From Ruminococcus bovis (GTDB lineage: Bacteria > Bacillota > Clostridia > Oscillospirales > Acutalibacteraceae), in the NCBI RefSeq assembly GCF_005601135.1, contig NZ_CP039381.1, positions 1,237,941-1,301,940 on the forward strand: 64,000 nucleotides of DNA, given 5' to 3'. The translations under genes and the position numbers were made by a program. This document shows positions 7,481 to 15,906 of this stretch, piece after piece (position 1 is the first letter of the stretch; every line of letters starts with the position of its first letter). The notes beneath the pieces are model-generated. The model did no database searches, was not told the origin of the DNA, and worked only from the letters and a program-made list of their open reading frames with translations.

Positions 7481-8467
7481 TCAGTAAATACCTTGTACTG
7501 TAACTTCACCACTAAAGACAGTTTCTGTAGTACCGTCTTCCAATGTAACAACAAGTTCACCGTTATTATCAATGTCAGTAGCTTTACCTGATACTTTTTC
7601 ACCTTTTCTTGTAAAAATAATATCTCTGCCAAGTGTTGCACAGTAGTCTTTGTATTCCTTTAAATTTTCTTCATTAAAGGAGTAGTTACCCTTTAGAAGT
7701 ATATTTTCAATGTGCTTTAGGATAAGTGCAAGAAGTTTGTTCTTGTCAATTTCTTTGTCACTTTCCAATGCACAAGAGGTTGCTTTCTTGCTAATTTCTT
7801 CCGGAAAATCTTTGTTAAGAATATTTATGCCGATACCAACAACAATAAAATCAACCTTGTCAAATTCACAGTTCATTTCTGTAAGGATACCAACCAGCTT
7901 TTTGTTGCCGATAATAACATCATTAGGCCACTTAATCTTTGCCCCAAAGTCAAAGTACTCATTAAGTGCTTTTGCAACTGCCAACCCACAAAGTGGAGTA
8001 ATTGCAGAAACTTCCATTGGTGAAATTTCCGGTCTTAAAAGTACGGAAAAACTGATTGTGTCATCTTTTTTACTTTGCCATACTCTGCCTAGTCTGCCTT
8101 TGCCACCGGTCTGTTCTCTGGCAGAAACAACTGTACCGGTAGGGTACTTTTCTGCATTAGCCTTTAGGTAGTTGTTGGTTGAGTCAATAGTTTCAAATAC
8201 TATTAATTCTTTGCCAATCAGAGCATTATCATCAATATAAGTCTTAGTTTCACCTGCATTTAAAATACCAGGTGATGACATAAGTTTGTAGCCTCTGTTT
8301 GTAACGGAGTCAATCTCATAACCCATTTTTCGTAAATCGTTAATGTTTTTCCATATTGCAGTACGGCTAACATTAAACATTTCTGAAAGTTCTTCACCAC
8401 TAATATATCTGTCACTATTCTCTTTTAACATTTTTAGGATAGTGTCTTTCTTTTCATTCGCTTTCAT
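7481..8467 (-). CDS. birA: Bifunctional biotin ligase / biotin operon repressor
   Basis: 328 residues, class II BirA. Residues 1-63 form the winged helix (ISGEELSEMFNVSRTAIWKN) used for biotin-dependent repression; the ligase domain follows with biotinyl-AMP loop GGKGRLGRVW (121-130), KWPNDV (179-184) and GILTE (193-197), and ends in the small SH3-like domain. The enzyme joins biotin to carboxylase carrier domains. It lies 10 bp downstream of coaX on the same strand, an arrangement common in Clostridia, and the two are probably one transcript. Carboxylase genes are not in the window. Confidence 0.95.
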   Translation of the reverse strand: MKANEKKDTILKMLKENSDRYISGEELSEMFNVSRTAIWKNINDLRKMGYEIDSVTNRGYKLMSSPGILNAGETKTYIDDNALIGKELIVFETIDSTNNYLKANAEKYPTGTVVSAREQTGGKGRLGRVWQSKKDDTISFSVLLRPEISPMEVSAITPLCGLAVAKALNEYFDFGAKIKWPNDVIIGNKKLVGILTEMNCEFDKVDFIVVGIGINILNKDFPEEISKKATSCALESDKEIDKNKLLALILKHIENILLKGNYSFNEENLKEYKDYCATLGRDIIFTRKGEKVSGKATDIDNNGELVVTLEDGTTETVFSGEVTVQGIY

Positions 8468-8477
8468 AATATCACTC

Positions 8478-9245
8478 TTATTTGTTGTTTTTCTTATATA
8501 TAAAGTTCAATCCGTCTAATAGTAAGTTCCCGTCATATATTACATCTCTCTTACAAACAGATACAATACTTTCAGCATTGCCACCTGTTGCAATAATAGT
8601 AACCTTTTCGCCAAGTTCTTCTTCAATTCTATCTGCTAAACCATCAATCATAGATGCTGAACCGTAAACTGCACCACTTTTCATACAGTCAATAGTGTTT
8701 TTGCCAATAACCTTTTCAGGCTTTTCAAGGCTGATTCTTGGCAACTGGCTGGTTGATGATGACAAAGCATCCTGACTGATTCTAATACCGGGAATAATAA
8801 GCCCACCAAGGTAGTTTTTGTTTTTGTCAATAACAGAAACAGTAGTAGCAGTACCCATATCAAGTACCATTGCAGGTGTAGGATATTTGTTGATTACTGC
8901 AACTGCATCAGCTACTTGGTCACAACCTAATTGTGCCGGATTGTCCAGCTTAATATTAAGACCGGTTTTTGTACCCGGACCTAAGATAACAGGAACTTTT
9001 CCTGTTAATGTTTTGATAGCTCTTTTCATTGTTAAGATTAGTGGTGGCACAACAGAACTGATGATAACACCCTCAATGTCAGCAACATCAATGTGTTTCA
9101 TATTAAGCATACCGACAAACTGTAATGCGTATTCATCAGCAGTCTTTAGCTTGTCTGTTGCAAGTCTGCCGGTAAAGGCAACTTGGTCATTATCTATTAT
9201 GCCAATTACAATATTTGTATTGCCTATATCTATTGCAAGTAACAT
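8478..9245 (-). CDS. coaX: Type III pantothenate kinase
   Basis: 255 residues from the ATG at 9245, chosen because GGAGG sits five bases upstream; the in-frame TTG at 9257 lies before that site. CoaX phosphorylates pantothenate in the first step of coenzyme A synthesis and is a member of the ASKHA fold. Motifs: DIGNTNIVIG (6-15), LGCDQ (106-110; catalytic Asp109, where GxDR is the more usual form) and DMGTATT (129-135). The next step enzymes (CoaBC) are encoded divergently 145 bp away, so the region groups CoA and biotin functions. Confidence 0.95.
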   Translation of the reverse strand: MLLAIDIGNTNIVIGIIDNDQVAFTGRLATDKLKTADEYALQFVGMLNMKHIDVADIEGVIISSVVPPLILTMKRAIKTLTGKVPVILGPGTKTGLNIKLDNPAQLGCDQVADAVAVINKYPTPAMVLDMGTATTVSVIDKNKNYLGGLIIPGIRISQDALSSSTSQLPRISLEKPEKVIGKNTIDCMKSGAVYGSASMIDGLADRIEEELGEKVTIIATGGNAESIVSVCKRDVIYDGNLLLDGLNFIYKKNNK

Positions 9246-9277
9246 ATTATCCTCCAATGTCGAAAATATCTATTCTA

Positions 9278-9306
9278 ATTATGCCTTAAAAAACATATAA
9301 AATCAA
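9278..9306 (-). promoter_or_regulatory. Promoter of coaX-birA
   Basis: Read on the minus strand: -35 TTGATT (9306-9301), 17-bp spacer, -10 CATAAT (9283-9278). It is back to back with the coaBC promoter. Confidence 0.6.
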
Positions 9307-9323
9307 GTATAAAGGTAATATTG

Positions 9324-9351
9324 TTGATTTTTTTGGACTATTTGATATAAT
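9324..9351 (+). promoter_or_regulatory. Promoter of coaBC
   Basis: -35 TTGATT at 9324-9329, 16-bp spacer, -10 TATAAT at 9346-9351. Confidence 0.65.
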
Positions 9352-9390
9352 CAAAATATAGAAACCTAAAGGGTTAAAGGAATGTTTATT

Positions 9391-10584
9391 ATGAATGGAA
9401 AAAATATATTAATCGGTGTAACAGGTGGAATTGCAGCCTATAAAACACCTAACCTTGTATCAATGCTGGTAAAGCAAGGTTATAATGTTGATGTTATTTT
9501 AACAGAAAATGCAATGAACTTTATTACACCGAATACATTTGAGGCATTAACAAAAAACAGATGTATCACAGATACATTTGATAGATTTCATAGTTTTGAG
9601 ATTGAACATATCAGTCTTGCCGAAAAGGCAGATGTAGTAATGATTGCACCTTGTACTGCAAATGTTATTGGCAAAATTGCAAACGGTATTGCTGATGATA
9701 TGCTGACTACAACAGTAATGGCTTGTAAAAAAGCTAAGAAGTTTATTGTACCTGCAATGAATACTAATATGTACGAAAATCCTATTGTACAGGATAATAT
9801 GAAAAAGTTGCAGAACTATGGTTATGAAATTATAGAGGCATCAAGTGGCAGATTAGCTTGTGGTACAGTAGGCAAAGGTAAAATGCCTGAACCTAAGGAT
9901 TTGTATAAGTACATTGAAAGAGAATGTAAGTATGAGAAAGATTTACTAGGTAAGAAAGTAGTTGTAACTGCCGGTGCAACTCAGGAAAAAATTGACCCTG
10001 TAAGATATATTACAAATCATTCTACCGGAAAAATGGGATATGCTATTGCTAAGGTAGCTATGGAGCGTGGTGCTGATGTTACTTTAATCAGTGGTATAAC
10101 TTCTCTTGAGAAAATACCATTTGTAAATACTATTGATGTGGTGTCAGCTGAAGATATGTTTAATGCAGTTATTGAAAATTATGATAATGCAGATATTGTT
10201 ATAAAGTCAGCAGCAGTAGCAGACTTTACACCGGAAGATGTATTTGATGAAAAAGTTAAAAAATCCAGTGGAAATATGGACACAATAAAATTAAAGCCAA
10301 CTAAGGATATTATTAAATACCTTGGTGAGCATAAGGAAAATCAGTTCTTGTGTGGTTTCTCTATGGAAACAGAAAATATGGTGGAAAATTCTAGGGACAA
10401 ACTCACAAGAAAGAATCTTGATATGATTGTAGCAAACAATGTAAAAGTAAAGGGTGCAGGTTTTGGCACAGATACAAATGTTGTTACAATCATCACTAAA
10501 GACAATGAGGAAACATTGCCTATTATGACAAAAGAACAAGTAGCAGAAAAGCTCCTTGACCGAATTGTTGAAAAAATACAGTAA
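9391..10584 (+). CDS. coaBC: Phosphopantothenoylcysteine synthetase/decarboxylase
   Basis: 397 residues from the ATG at 9391; the ATG at 9382 abuts AAAGGA (9376-9381) and is too close. Bifunctional enzyme: the N-terminal flavoprotein CoaC domain shows VTGGIAAYK (10-18), catalytic His73 in IEHISL, PAMNTNMY (121-128) and the ACGTVGKGKM loop with Cys157; the C-terminal CoaB domain starts near 187 with VVTAGATQEKIDPVRYITN and STGKMGYAIA, the nucleotide-binding region. It converts 4'-phosphopantothenate plus cysteine to 4'-phosphopantetheine and works with the CoaX product encoded on the other strand. Confidence 0.96.
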   Translation: MNGKNILIGVTGGIAAYKTPNLVSMLVKQGYNVDVILTENAMNFITPNTFEALTKNRCITDTFDRFHSFEIEHISLAEKADVVMIAPCTANVIGKIANGIADDMLTTTVMACKKAKKFIVPAMNTNMYENPIVQDNMKKLQNYGYEIIEASSGRLACGTVGKGKMPEPKDLYKYIERECKYEKDLLGKKVVVTAGATQEKIDPVRYITNHSTGKMGYAIAKVAMERGADVTLISGITSLEKIPFVNTIDVVSAEDMFNAVIENYDNADIVIKSAAVADFTPEDVFDEKVKKSSGNMDTIKLKPTKDIIKYLGEHKENQFLCGFSMETENMVENSRDKLTRKNLDMIVANNVKVKGAGFGTDTNVVTIITKDNEETLPIMTKEQVAEKLLDRIVEKIQ

Positions 10585-10735
10585 AATGTGGAAAAAACAA
10601 GAAAAATAAGAGTATTATTCTTTTAAAGAATATTTGCAAAAAACTATTGTGTTATCATTATTAAGCAATATTATGAATAACTATGGTTTATTCAGAAAAC
10701 AGTATTTATTTTAAGGTAATAACTGGAGGCTAAAC

Positions 10736-11578
10736 ATGGAGATTAGCGAAATTAAGCAGTTGCAAATTAACGCAACTAAAGCAAGAATGGGTGCTATCAT
10801 CGGCACTTATAATGCTAAGTCAGGACATCCGGGTGGTTCACTTTCTGCTGCTGATGTTTTAACTTATCTTTATTTTAAAGAAATGAATGTTGACCCATCA
10901 AACCCTAAGTGGGCAGATAGAGATCGTTTTGTTCTTTCAAAGGGTCATTCAGCACCTGCACTTTATGCAGTACTTGCACTAAAGGGCTATTTTGATTGGG
11001 ACGAACTAAAGTCACTTCGTCATGTAGGTGCTATGCTACAGGGTCACCCTGATATGAAGGGTACACCGGGTATTGATATGAGCACAGGTTCTCTTGGTCA
11101 GGGTATCTCAACTGCTTGTGGTATGGCTATTGCAGGTAAGATGGATAACAAGGACTACAGAGTATATACTGTTCTTGGTGACGGTGAATGTGAAGAAGGT
11201 CAGGTTTGGGAAGCACTTATGTTTGCTGCTCATAAGACCCTAGACAATCTTGTTGTTATTGTTGACCAGAACGGTCTTCAGATTGACGGTACAGTTGCTG
11301 AAGTTGGTGGTATTGAACCACTAGATAAGAAGTTTGAAGCATTTGGCTTTAATACTCTAAAGGTTGACGGTCATTCATTTGAAGAACTAGACAAGGCTTT
11401 TGCAGTAGCAAAAGAAACTAAAGGTATGCCAACAGCTATCCTTATGAAAACTGTTAAGGGTAAGGGTGTTAGCTTTATGGAAAATCAGGTTGGTTGGCAC
11501 GGTAAGGCAACTAACGATGAAGAATATAAACAAGCAATGGCTGAACTAGAAGCTACACTTGCATCATTGGAGGGTTAA
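10736..11578 (+). CDS. Transketolase, N-terminal subunit
   Basis: 280 residues: the thiamine-diphosphate binding half of a split transketolase. The motif GDGECEEGQVWEALMFAAH followed by VVIVDQNGLQIDG is the ThDP/Mg site, and SGHPGGSLSAADVL near the N terminus is family-typical. It pairs with the C-terminal subunit encoded 2 bp downstream; together they equal one full-length transketolase, as in many Clostridia and Archaea. It transfers two-carbon units among pentose phosphates and so uses the Rpe product encoded at the window start. GGAGG lies 7 bases before the ATG. Confidence 0.96.
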   Translation: MEISEIKQLQINATKARMGAIIGTYNAKSGHPGGSLSAADVLTYLYFKEMNVDPSNPKWADRDRFVLSKGHSAPALYAVLALKGYFDWDELKSLRHVGAMLQGHPDMKGTPGIDMSTGSLGQGISTACGMAIAGKMDNKDYRVYTVLGDGECEEGQVWEALMFAAHKTLDNLVVIVDQNGLQIDGTVAEVGGIEPLDKKFEAFGFNTLKVDGHSFEELDKAFAVAKETKGMPTAILMKTVKGKGVSFMENQVGWHGKATNDEEYKQAMAELEATLASLEG

Positions 11579-11580
11579 TC

Positions 11581-12522
11581 GTGGAAAAAGTAACTAAGGC
11601 AACTAGAGAAAGTTTTGGCGAAGCACTTTGTGAACTAGCAAAAACTGATGAAGATATTGTTGTACTAGACGCTGACCTTTCAGCAGCAACAAAGACAAGT
11701 ATTTTCCAGAAGCAGTATCCTGAAAGATTTATCAACTGTGGTATTGCAGAAAGCAATATGATTGGCGTTGCAGCAGGTCTTGCAGCAGCCGGCAAAAAGC
11801 CATTTGCAGCATCTTTTGCAATGTTCTCAACAGGTAGAGCATTTGAACAGATTAGAAACTCTGTTGCATATCCTAACCTAAATGTTAAGATTGCCGGTTC
11901 TCATGCAGGTATCTCAACAGGTGAAGACGGTGCAACTCACCAGTGCCTAGAAGACATTGGTATTATGAGAACTATCCCTAATATGGTAATTCTTAACCCT
12001 GCTGACCATTGGGAAATGATGGCAGCAACAAAGGCTGCTCTTGAACACAATGGTCCTGTTTATATCAGACTTGGCAGACTTGCTATTGATTCATTTAACG
12101 ATCCGGAAAATTATAAATTTGAACTTGGTAAGGGTATCACTCTACACGAAGGTAACGATGTTACTGTTATTGCTACAGGTCTTGTAGTTAACGAGGCTAG
12201 AAAGGCAGTAGAGGCTCTTGAAAAAGAAGGTATCAATGCAAGATTAATTAATATCCACACAATCAAGCCAATTGATAAGGATATTATTATTAAGGCAGCT
12301 CAGGAAACAGGTAAGATTATTACAGTTGAAGAACACAATGTTATGGGTGGTCTTGCTGATGCAGTTTGTGAAGTTACATCTCAGTATTGTCCTGTTCCTG
12401 TAACAAGAATTGGTGTTAACGATAGATTCGGTTACTCAGGTCCTGCTTGGGAACTATTGGAAATCTTTGGCCTAACAGAAACAAACATTAAGAAAGTTAT
12501 TACTCAGGTAGTAAATAGCTAA
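11581..12522 (+). CDS. Transketolase, C-terminal subunit
   Basis: 313 residues, GTG start 2 bp after the N-terminal subunit's stop, with a GGAGG site inside the end of that gene. It contains the pyrimidine-binding domain (FINCGIAESNMIGVAAGLA with the catalytic Glu, then FAMFSTGRAFEQIRNSV) and the transketolase C-terminal domain (VTVIATGLVVNEA onward). Split transketolase subunits act together as a heterotetramer (known for the family). A strong terminator follows, so the pair is a two-gene operon. Confidence 0.96.
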   Translation: MEKVTKATRESFGEALCELAKTDEDIVVLDADLSAATKTSIFQKQYPERFINCGIAESNMIGVAAGLAAAGKKPFAASFAMFSTGRAFEQIRNSVAYPNLNVKIAGSHAGISTGEDGATHQCLEDIGIMRTIPNMVILNPADHWEMMAATKAALEHNGPVYIRLGRLAIDSFNDPENYKFELGKGITLHEGNDVTVIATGLVVNEARKAVEALEKEGINARLINIHTIKPIDKDIIIKAAQETGKIITVEEHNVMGGLADAVCEVTSQYCPVPVTRIGVNDRFGYSGPAWELLEIFGLTETNIKKVITQVVNS

Positions 12523-12535
12523 TGAGATAAAAATT

Positions 12536-12558
12536 AAAGCCGTCTTTATGACGGCTTT
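12536..12558 (+). terminator. Terminator of the transketolase operon
   Basis: Stem AAAGCCGTC (12536-12544) with GACGGCTTT (12550-12558), five-base loop TTTAT, then a T-run. Confidence 0.9.
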
Positions 12559-12605
12559 TTTTAGTTATACTAGAATTTTTACTTATAATAACAATAGGTG
12601 ATTTT

Positions 12606-13448
12606 ATGAAGATAAAGGTTATCCTTACCGGTGGTACAGTTGGTAGCGAAAAGGTTAATGGTGTTGTAAAGAATAATAAAGACTCTAACATAGCTTCAAT
12701 GTGGAAAGAAAAGTTTAATTCCAATATTGATTTTGATGTTGTAAATCTTTATTCTATACTTTCTGAAAATATTAAAACTGAGAATATAGAAATGCTTTTT
12801 GCAGAACTAAGGAAAGATTATAGTGACTACAAGGGAATTATTATTACTCACGGTAGTGATACACTTTCTTATACCTCAGCATTTGTATCTATATTTTGTA
12901 AAGATTATAAAATTCCTGTTGTACTTACAGGTGCAGATAAAGTCCTCAGTGACCCTACAAGCAATGGTTATAGTAACTTTACAACTTCAGTTGAAATAAT
13001 AATGGACAATAGAGTAGGGGTGTGGACTGTATTTGACAGCATCTTTAGTGCCGATACTGTTATGGAGGCTGATTATTTTTCCGATAAATTCAGAACCGGT
13101 AACAGTCCTTTAACTATGATAAAATGCAGTAAAAATATTACATTTAATAATAAAGTAGCTATCATAAAAATGTACCCATTTATAGACTTTGGTATGATTA
13201 ACTTTGATGATAATACAAAGGCTTGTTTGCTTGTTGGGTATCATAGTGGTACTGCTGATGAAAATGCAGTTGATACATTACTGAGTAAGTGTAAAGAAAA
13301 GAATATTCCACTTTACTTGCAAGGACTGAATAAAGAAAGTGCCTTGTATGACTCATCAAATAATCTTCAAGAAAAAGGTGTTAACCTAGTTTATAACTCC
13401 ACCCCTGAATATGCATACGCAACACTTATGATAAAAGTAAATAGCTAA
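12606..13448 (+). CDS. Asparaginase/glutaminase-family protein
   Basis: 280 residues, no signal peptide. The N-terminal TGGT (8-11) supplies the nucleophilic Thr of the type I/II asparaginase fold and THGSDTL (81-87) is the second active-site segment. In canonical enzymes this reads HGTDT; here Ser84 replaces the Thr that takes part in the second catalytic triad, a conservative change that leaves a hydroxyl. VLTGADKVL carries the conserved Lys region. The C-terminal domain is slightly short compared with the usual 320-340 residues. The likely reaction is hydrolysis of L-asparagine or a related amide, but substrate and activity are uncertain. Monocistronic, closed by a bidirectional terminator. 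Confidence 0.8.
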   Translation: MKIKVILTGGTVGSEKVNGVVKNNKDSNIASMWKEKFNSNIDFDVVNLYSILSENIKTENIEMLFAELRKDYSDYKGIIITHGSDTLSYTSAFVSIFCKDYKIPVVLTGADKVLSDPTSNGYSNFTTSVEIIMDNRVGVWTVFDSIFSADTVMEADYFSDKFRTGNSPLTMIKCSKNITFNNKVAIIKMYPFIDFGMINFDDNTKACLLVGYHSGTADENAVDTLLSKCKEKNIPLYLQGLNKESALYDSSNNLQEKGVNLVYNSTPEYAYATLMIKVNS

Positions 13449-13452
13449 AGAA

Positions 13453-13480
13453 AATCTCCACAAGAATTCTTGTGGAGATT
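13453..13480. terminator. Bidirectional terminator, asparaginase-like gene / FkbM gene
   Basis: Perfect 12-bp stem AATCTCCACAAG (13453-13464) with CTTGTGGAGATT (13469-13480), AATT loop, AT-rich on both flanks between convergent genes. Confidence 0.88.
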
Positions 13481-13483
13481 ATT

Positions 13484-14542
13484 TTATATACAATATAAGT
13501 TTGTGTCCCAACATGGGATATATGGATGGTGTCGCATATATATTTTGTAGTTAGGGTTGGCTCTATGGATAACGGCAGGTAGCCTGTAAATATCGCAACA
13601 TCTGTGATAACAAGCAATGTTTAGCTTTGGCTTATGTTCAGCCATTAATGTCATACCACCTGAAAGTGCCACAAACTCAACACCCTCAACATCCATTTTT
13701 ATGTAAGTGAACTTTGTGTCCTCTGCCAAAGAATCAATGCTGACAGTTTCTGCAAGTAGTCCACCATTGTTTTTGATAAGTGAACCTCTGCCCATATCTG
13801 CTCTAAATTCAAGTTCTGTGTCAAAGCTCCATACTGCCTTATTTAGCAATGTTGTATTTTCTAAGTCACCTTTAGCCTCTACTAACTTTTTAAAAGTTTT
13901 TGGTTCAGGTTCTAGAGCAGTAATTGAGTGATAGTGGTTGCAAGTGTATTTTAGAAACTCATCAATAGTGTCACCACGATAAGCACCAAGGTCAAGATAA
14001 TCTTCTTCAGAATTTAGGTTAAGAATTTTAAATGCATCATCTTTGCTACTTTCCATAGCATAAAGGTACTTTAATTCGCCTGTATATTCAAAGTAGCACA
14101 TATTCTTGAATACTTCCTTTGACTCTTCATCAGCCATAAGGTTGTAAGCATTCATTATTTCTTCACCGTTTCTAACAAGATAACTTCTGTTGAAAATACA
14201 TTCACCGGCTACCGGTACACTGGGAATCATAACTTCATATTCCTTTTCCAATGCCTTAATGTTAGCCATAACTTCCGGAATGTGTGTGCCAAAAGTAATA
14301 AGAATAATAAAGTCCTTAAATTCTTCCTTTATCTGTGCAAGTGTCTTTACTGTAAATTTGTGAAAACTTTGACCTCTTACAAAGTCATCAGATGCCATAA
14401 CACCACTTGCGTGAATATTTAGCAGTTCAAATTCTTGTAAAACTCTATCAGCACCATCACCCATACCGTAAAGTATAATCGGCTTTCTGGTAACCATAAG
14501 TTTTTCCCATACAGATTTTTCTTTCAACAATGTATTTATCAT
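13484..14542 (-). CDS. FkbM-family methyltransferase with N-terminal Rossmann-like domain
   Basis: 352 residues. The N-terminal half (about 20-120) begins PIILYGMGDGADRVL, a nucleotide-binding-like glycine pattern often fused to surface-sugar enzymes. The C-terminal half is an S-adenosylmethionine-dependent FkbM methyltransferase: DYLDLGAYRGDTIDEFL is the SAM loop, ALEPEPKTF the acidic strand end, and TFIYIKMDVEGVEF-like text (TYIKMDVEGVEFVALSGG) the catalytic strand. FkbM enzymes O-methylate sugars or other small molecules. The gene sits 13 bp after the metallo-beta-lactamase gene with GAGGGG before its ATG, so both are one operon. No glycosyltransferases are adjacent, so the acceptor is unknown. 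Confidence 0.85.
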   Translation of the reverse strand: MINTLLKEKSVWEKLMVTRKPIILYGMGDGADRVLQEFELLNIHASGVMASDDFVRGQSFHKFTVKTLAQIKEEFKDFIILITFGTHIPEVMANIKALEKEYEVMIPSVPVAGECIFNRSYLVRNGEEIMNAYNLMADEESKEVFKNMCYFEYTGELKYLYAMESSKDDAFKILNLNSEEDYLDLGAYRGDTIDEFLKYTCNHYHSITALEPEPKTFKKLVEAKGDLENTTLLNKAVWSFDTELEFRADMGRGSLIKNNGGLLAETVSIDSLAEDTKFTYIKMDVEGVEFVALSGGMTLMAEHKPKLNIACYHRCCDIYRLPAVIHRANPNYKIYMRHHPYIPCWDTNLYCI

Positions 14543-14555
14543 AAAAACCCCTCAT

Positions 14556-15644
14556 TTAAGGATTGCAACTTTTACAAGGTGTGTATCCCTCATATAATGC
14601 ATCCTTGCGATTATCAAAATAAACTTTGTTTTTATCACTCATTGCATAAACTGAGTCACAATTAGGTTTGTGAAACTTTTTGCTGTTTTTATTCCCTATA
14701 AATTTTTCTTTAGATATTGTAGTTCCTTTATTTCCTTTAGTGGTATAAGTTTCGGTTTTTATGTTGCTACTGTTATTCTTTTCAGTAGCAAAACTGATTT
14801 CTTTACCATCACTTTGAGCAACAACAGTACCCTCTAAATCGGTTCTGTAAGTTTTAATATTTCTTTCCTTTAACTTTTCTAAAGTTTCCTTATGTGGATG
14901 ACCGTATTCATTATTTACACCACAACTGATTACTGCATATTTTGGAGAAACTTTGTTTAAGAATTTCTCACTGGTACTGGTTGAACTGCCATGATGTCCT
15001 ACCTTTAGTACATCAGCTTTTATGTCATAATTACTTTCCAGAATCTCATCCTCAACTAACTTTTCAGCGTCTCCTGTAAATAGGAAAGAATTTTCCCCAT
15101 ATTCGGCTTTAATAACTACTGAGTAGTTGTTGCAGTCACTGTAAATGTGATTTTTCTTAGGTGAGATAATTGTAAATGTAGCATCACCTAAAGTGTAACT
15201 TTCACCGGCATTGGCATATTCAATCTTAGTGTTTTTACTTTTAGCCTCGGTTTCAACATCTTTCCAAGTTTTAGTGTTGTATGTAACCTTAGGACAAATT
15301 AGGGTATCTGTCTGAATATTTTTCAGCACAGTATCCATACCACCAATATGATCAGAATGTGGGTGAGTGCCAACTGCATATTTTAGCTTGGTGGCATTGT
15401 GACTTTCAAGGTAATTTACTACTGTATCACCTTTGTCATTTTCACCGGCATCTATCAGCATAGACTCATCTTTACATTGTAATAATATGCTGTCACCTTG
15501 ACCAATATCAATGAAACTTACTGTCAGTCCACTATAACTTACTTGTGTATTGTCGCTTACATCACAACCACAAGTAACTGTTGTAATAAGTAAACAAAGG
15601 ACTAATAATATAGTCCCTTTACTTTTCAATATAATATTTTTCAT
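14556..15644 (-). CDS. Exported ComEC/Rec2-like metallo-beta-lactamase lipoprotein
   Basis: 362 residues from the ATG at 15644. A hydrophobic N-terminus (8-24) ending in TCGC suggests lipidation or export. The metallo-beta-lactamase fold has FIDIGQGDSILL (45-56), LIDAG and the zinc motif THPHSDH (H94, H96, D98, H99), later FLFTGDAE and VLKVGHHGSSTS, all as in the nuclease-like domain of ComEC. The last 40 residues (KKFHKPNCDSV and GYTPCKSCNP) form a separate small domain resembling the Ada-type zinc-binding tail found on surface nucleases. Extracellular hydrolysis of a nucleic acid or phosphodiester is plausible, not shown. An upstream in-frame ATG at 15680 overlaps the -35 box, so I prefer 15644. 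Confidence 0.85.
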   Translation of the reverse strand: MKNIILKSKGTILLVLCLLITTVTCGCDVSDNTQVSYSGLTVSFIDIGQGDSILLQCKDESMLIDAGENDKGDTVVNYLESHNATKLKYAVGTHPHSDHIGGMDTVLKNIQTDTLICPKVTYNTKTWKDVETEAKSKNTKIEYANAGESYTLGDATFTIISPKKNHIYSDCNNYSVVIKAEYGENSFLFTGDAEKLVEDEILESNYDIKADVLKVGHHGSSTSTSEKFLNKVSPKYAVISCGVNNEYGHPHKETLEKLKERNIKTYRTDLEGTVVAQSDGKEISFATEKNNSSNIKTETYTTKGNKGTTISKEKFIGNKNSKKFHKPNCDSVYAMSDKNKVYFDNRKDALYEGYTPCKSCNP

Positions 15645-15651
15645 ATTAATA

Positions 15652-15680
15652 ATTATATACCAAATAAAAATGTAATGCAA
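15652..15680 (-). promoter_or_regulatory. Promoter of the metallo-beta-lactamase/FkbM operon (leaderless type)
   Basis: Minus strand: -35 TTGCAT (15680-15675), 17-bp spacer, -10 TATAAT (15657-15652). The ATG at 15644 begins 7 bases after the -10 box, so transcription would start at or within a base or two of the start codon. No Shine-Dalgarno sequence is seen before that ATG. Confidence 0.65.
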
Positions 15681-15743
15681 TATTCATATAGTAGAATAAG
15701 TAGGTGAATATATAGCAATTATTTACAAAACACAAAAGCAAAA

Positions 15744-15761
15744 AGCACCTGTTCAGGTGCT
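15744..15761 (-). terminator. Terminator downstream of the ABC exporter operon
   Basis: Palindrome AGCACCTG (15744-15751) / CAGGTGCT (15754-15761). On the minus strand it is followed by TTTTGCTTTTG, giving a rho-independent terminator; on the plus strand no T-run follows. Confidence 0.75.
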
Positions 15762-15815
15762 CTTTACAAGAAAGGAAAAAATGAAAAAATTATCTATTAA
15801 AAATTTAGTTGTTGT

Positions 15816-15898
15816 TTTCTTTACTGTCATTATATTACTCTGTGAAAGTGAAAATACAATGAACATAATGTGTAAATGTGATTAAAGTTAAATGAACC
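15816..15898 (-). repeat. 83-bp promoter-bearing repeat, copy 1
   Basis: Aligns without a gap to 18363-18445 at about 66 of 83 positions (counted by hand). Conserved blocks are GTTCATTTAACTTTAA at the upstream end and ATATAAT with TGTAAAGAAA at the downstream end (minus-strand reading). The -10 box TATAAT is at 15834-15829. Copy 1 lies just downstream of the ABC operon, about 70 bases before the terminator at 15744-15761, so a transcript started here would be only about 85-90 nt. The 34-codon plus-strand ORF over it (15781-15885) is treated as chance. Confidence 0.7.
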
Positions 15899-15906
15899 AA
15901 AGTTCA

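Noticed and set aside
15781..15885. 34-codon plus-strand ORF starting MKKLSIKNLVVVFF with a GAAAGG site
   Set aside because: It overlaps the 83-bp promoter repeat, and the other copy of that repeat (18363-18445) does not keep the frame; probably chance.
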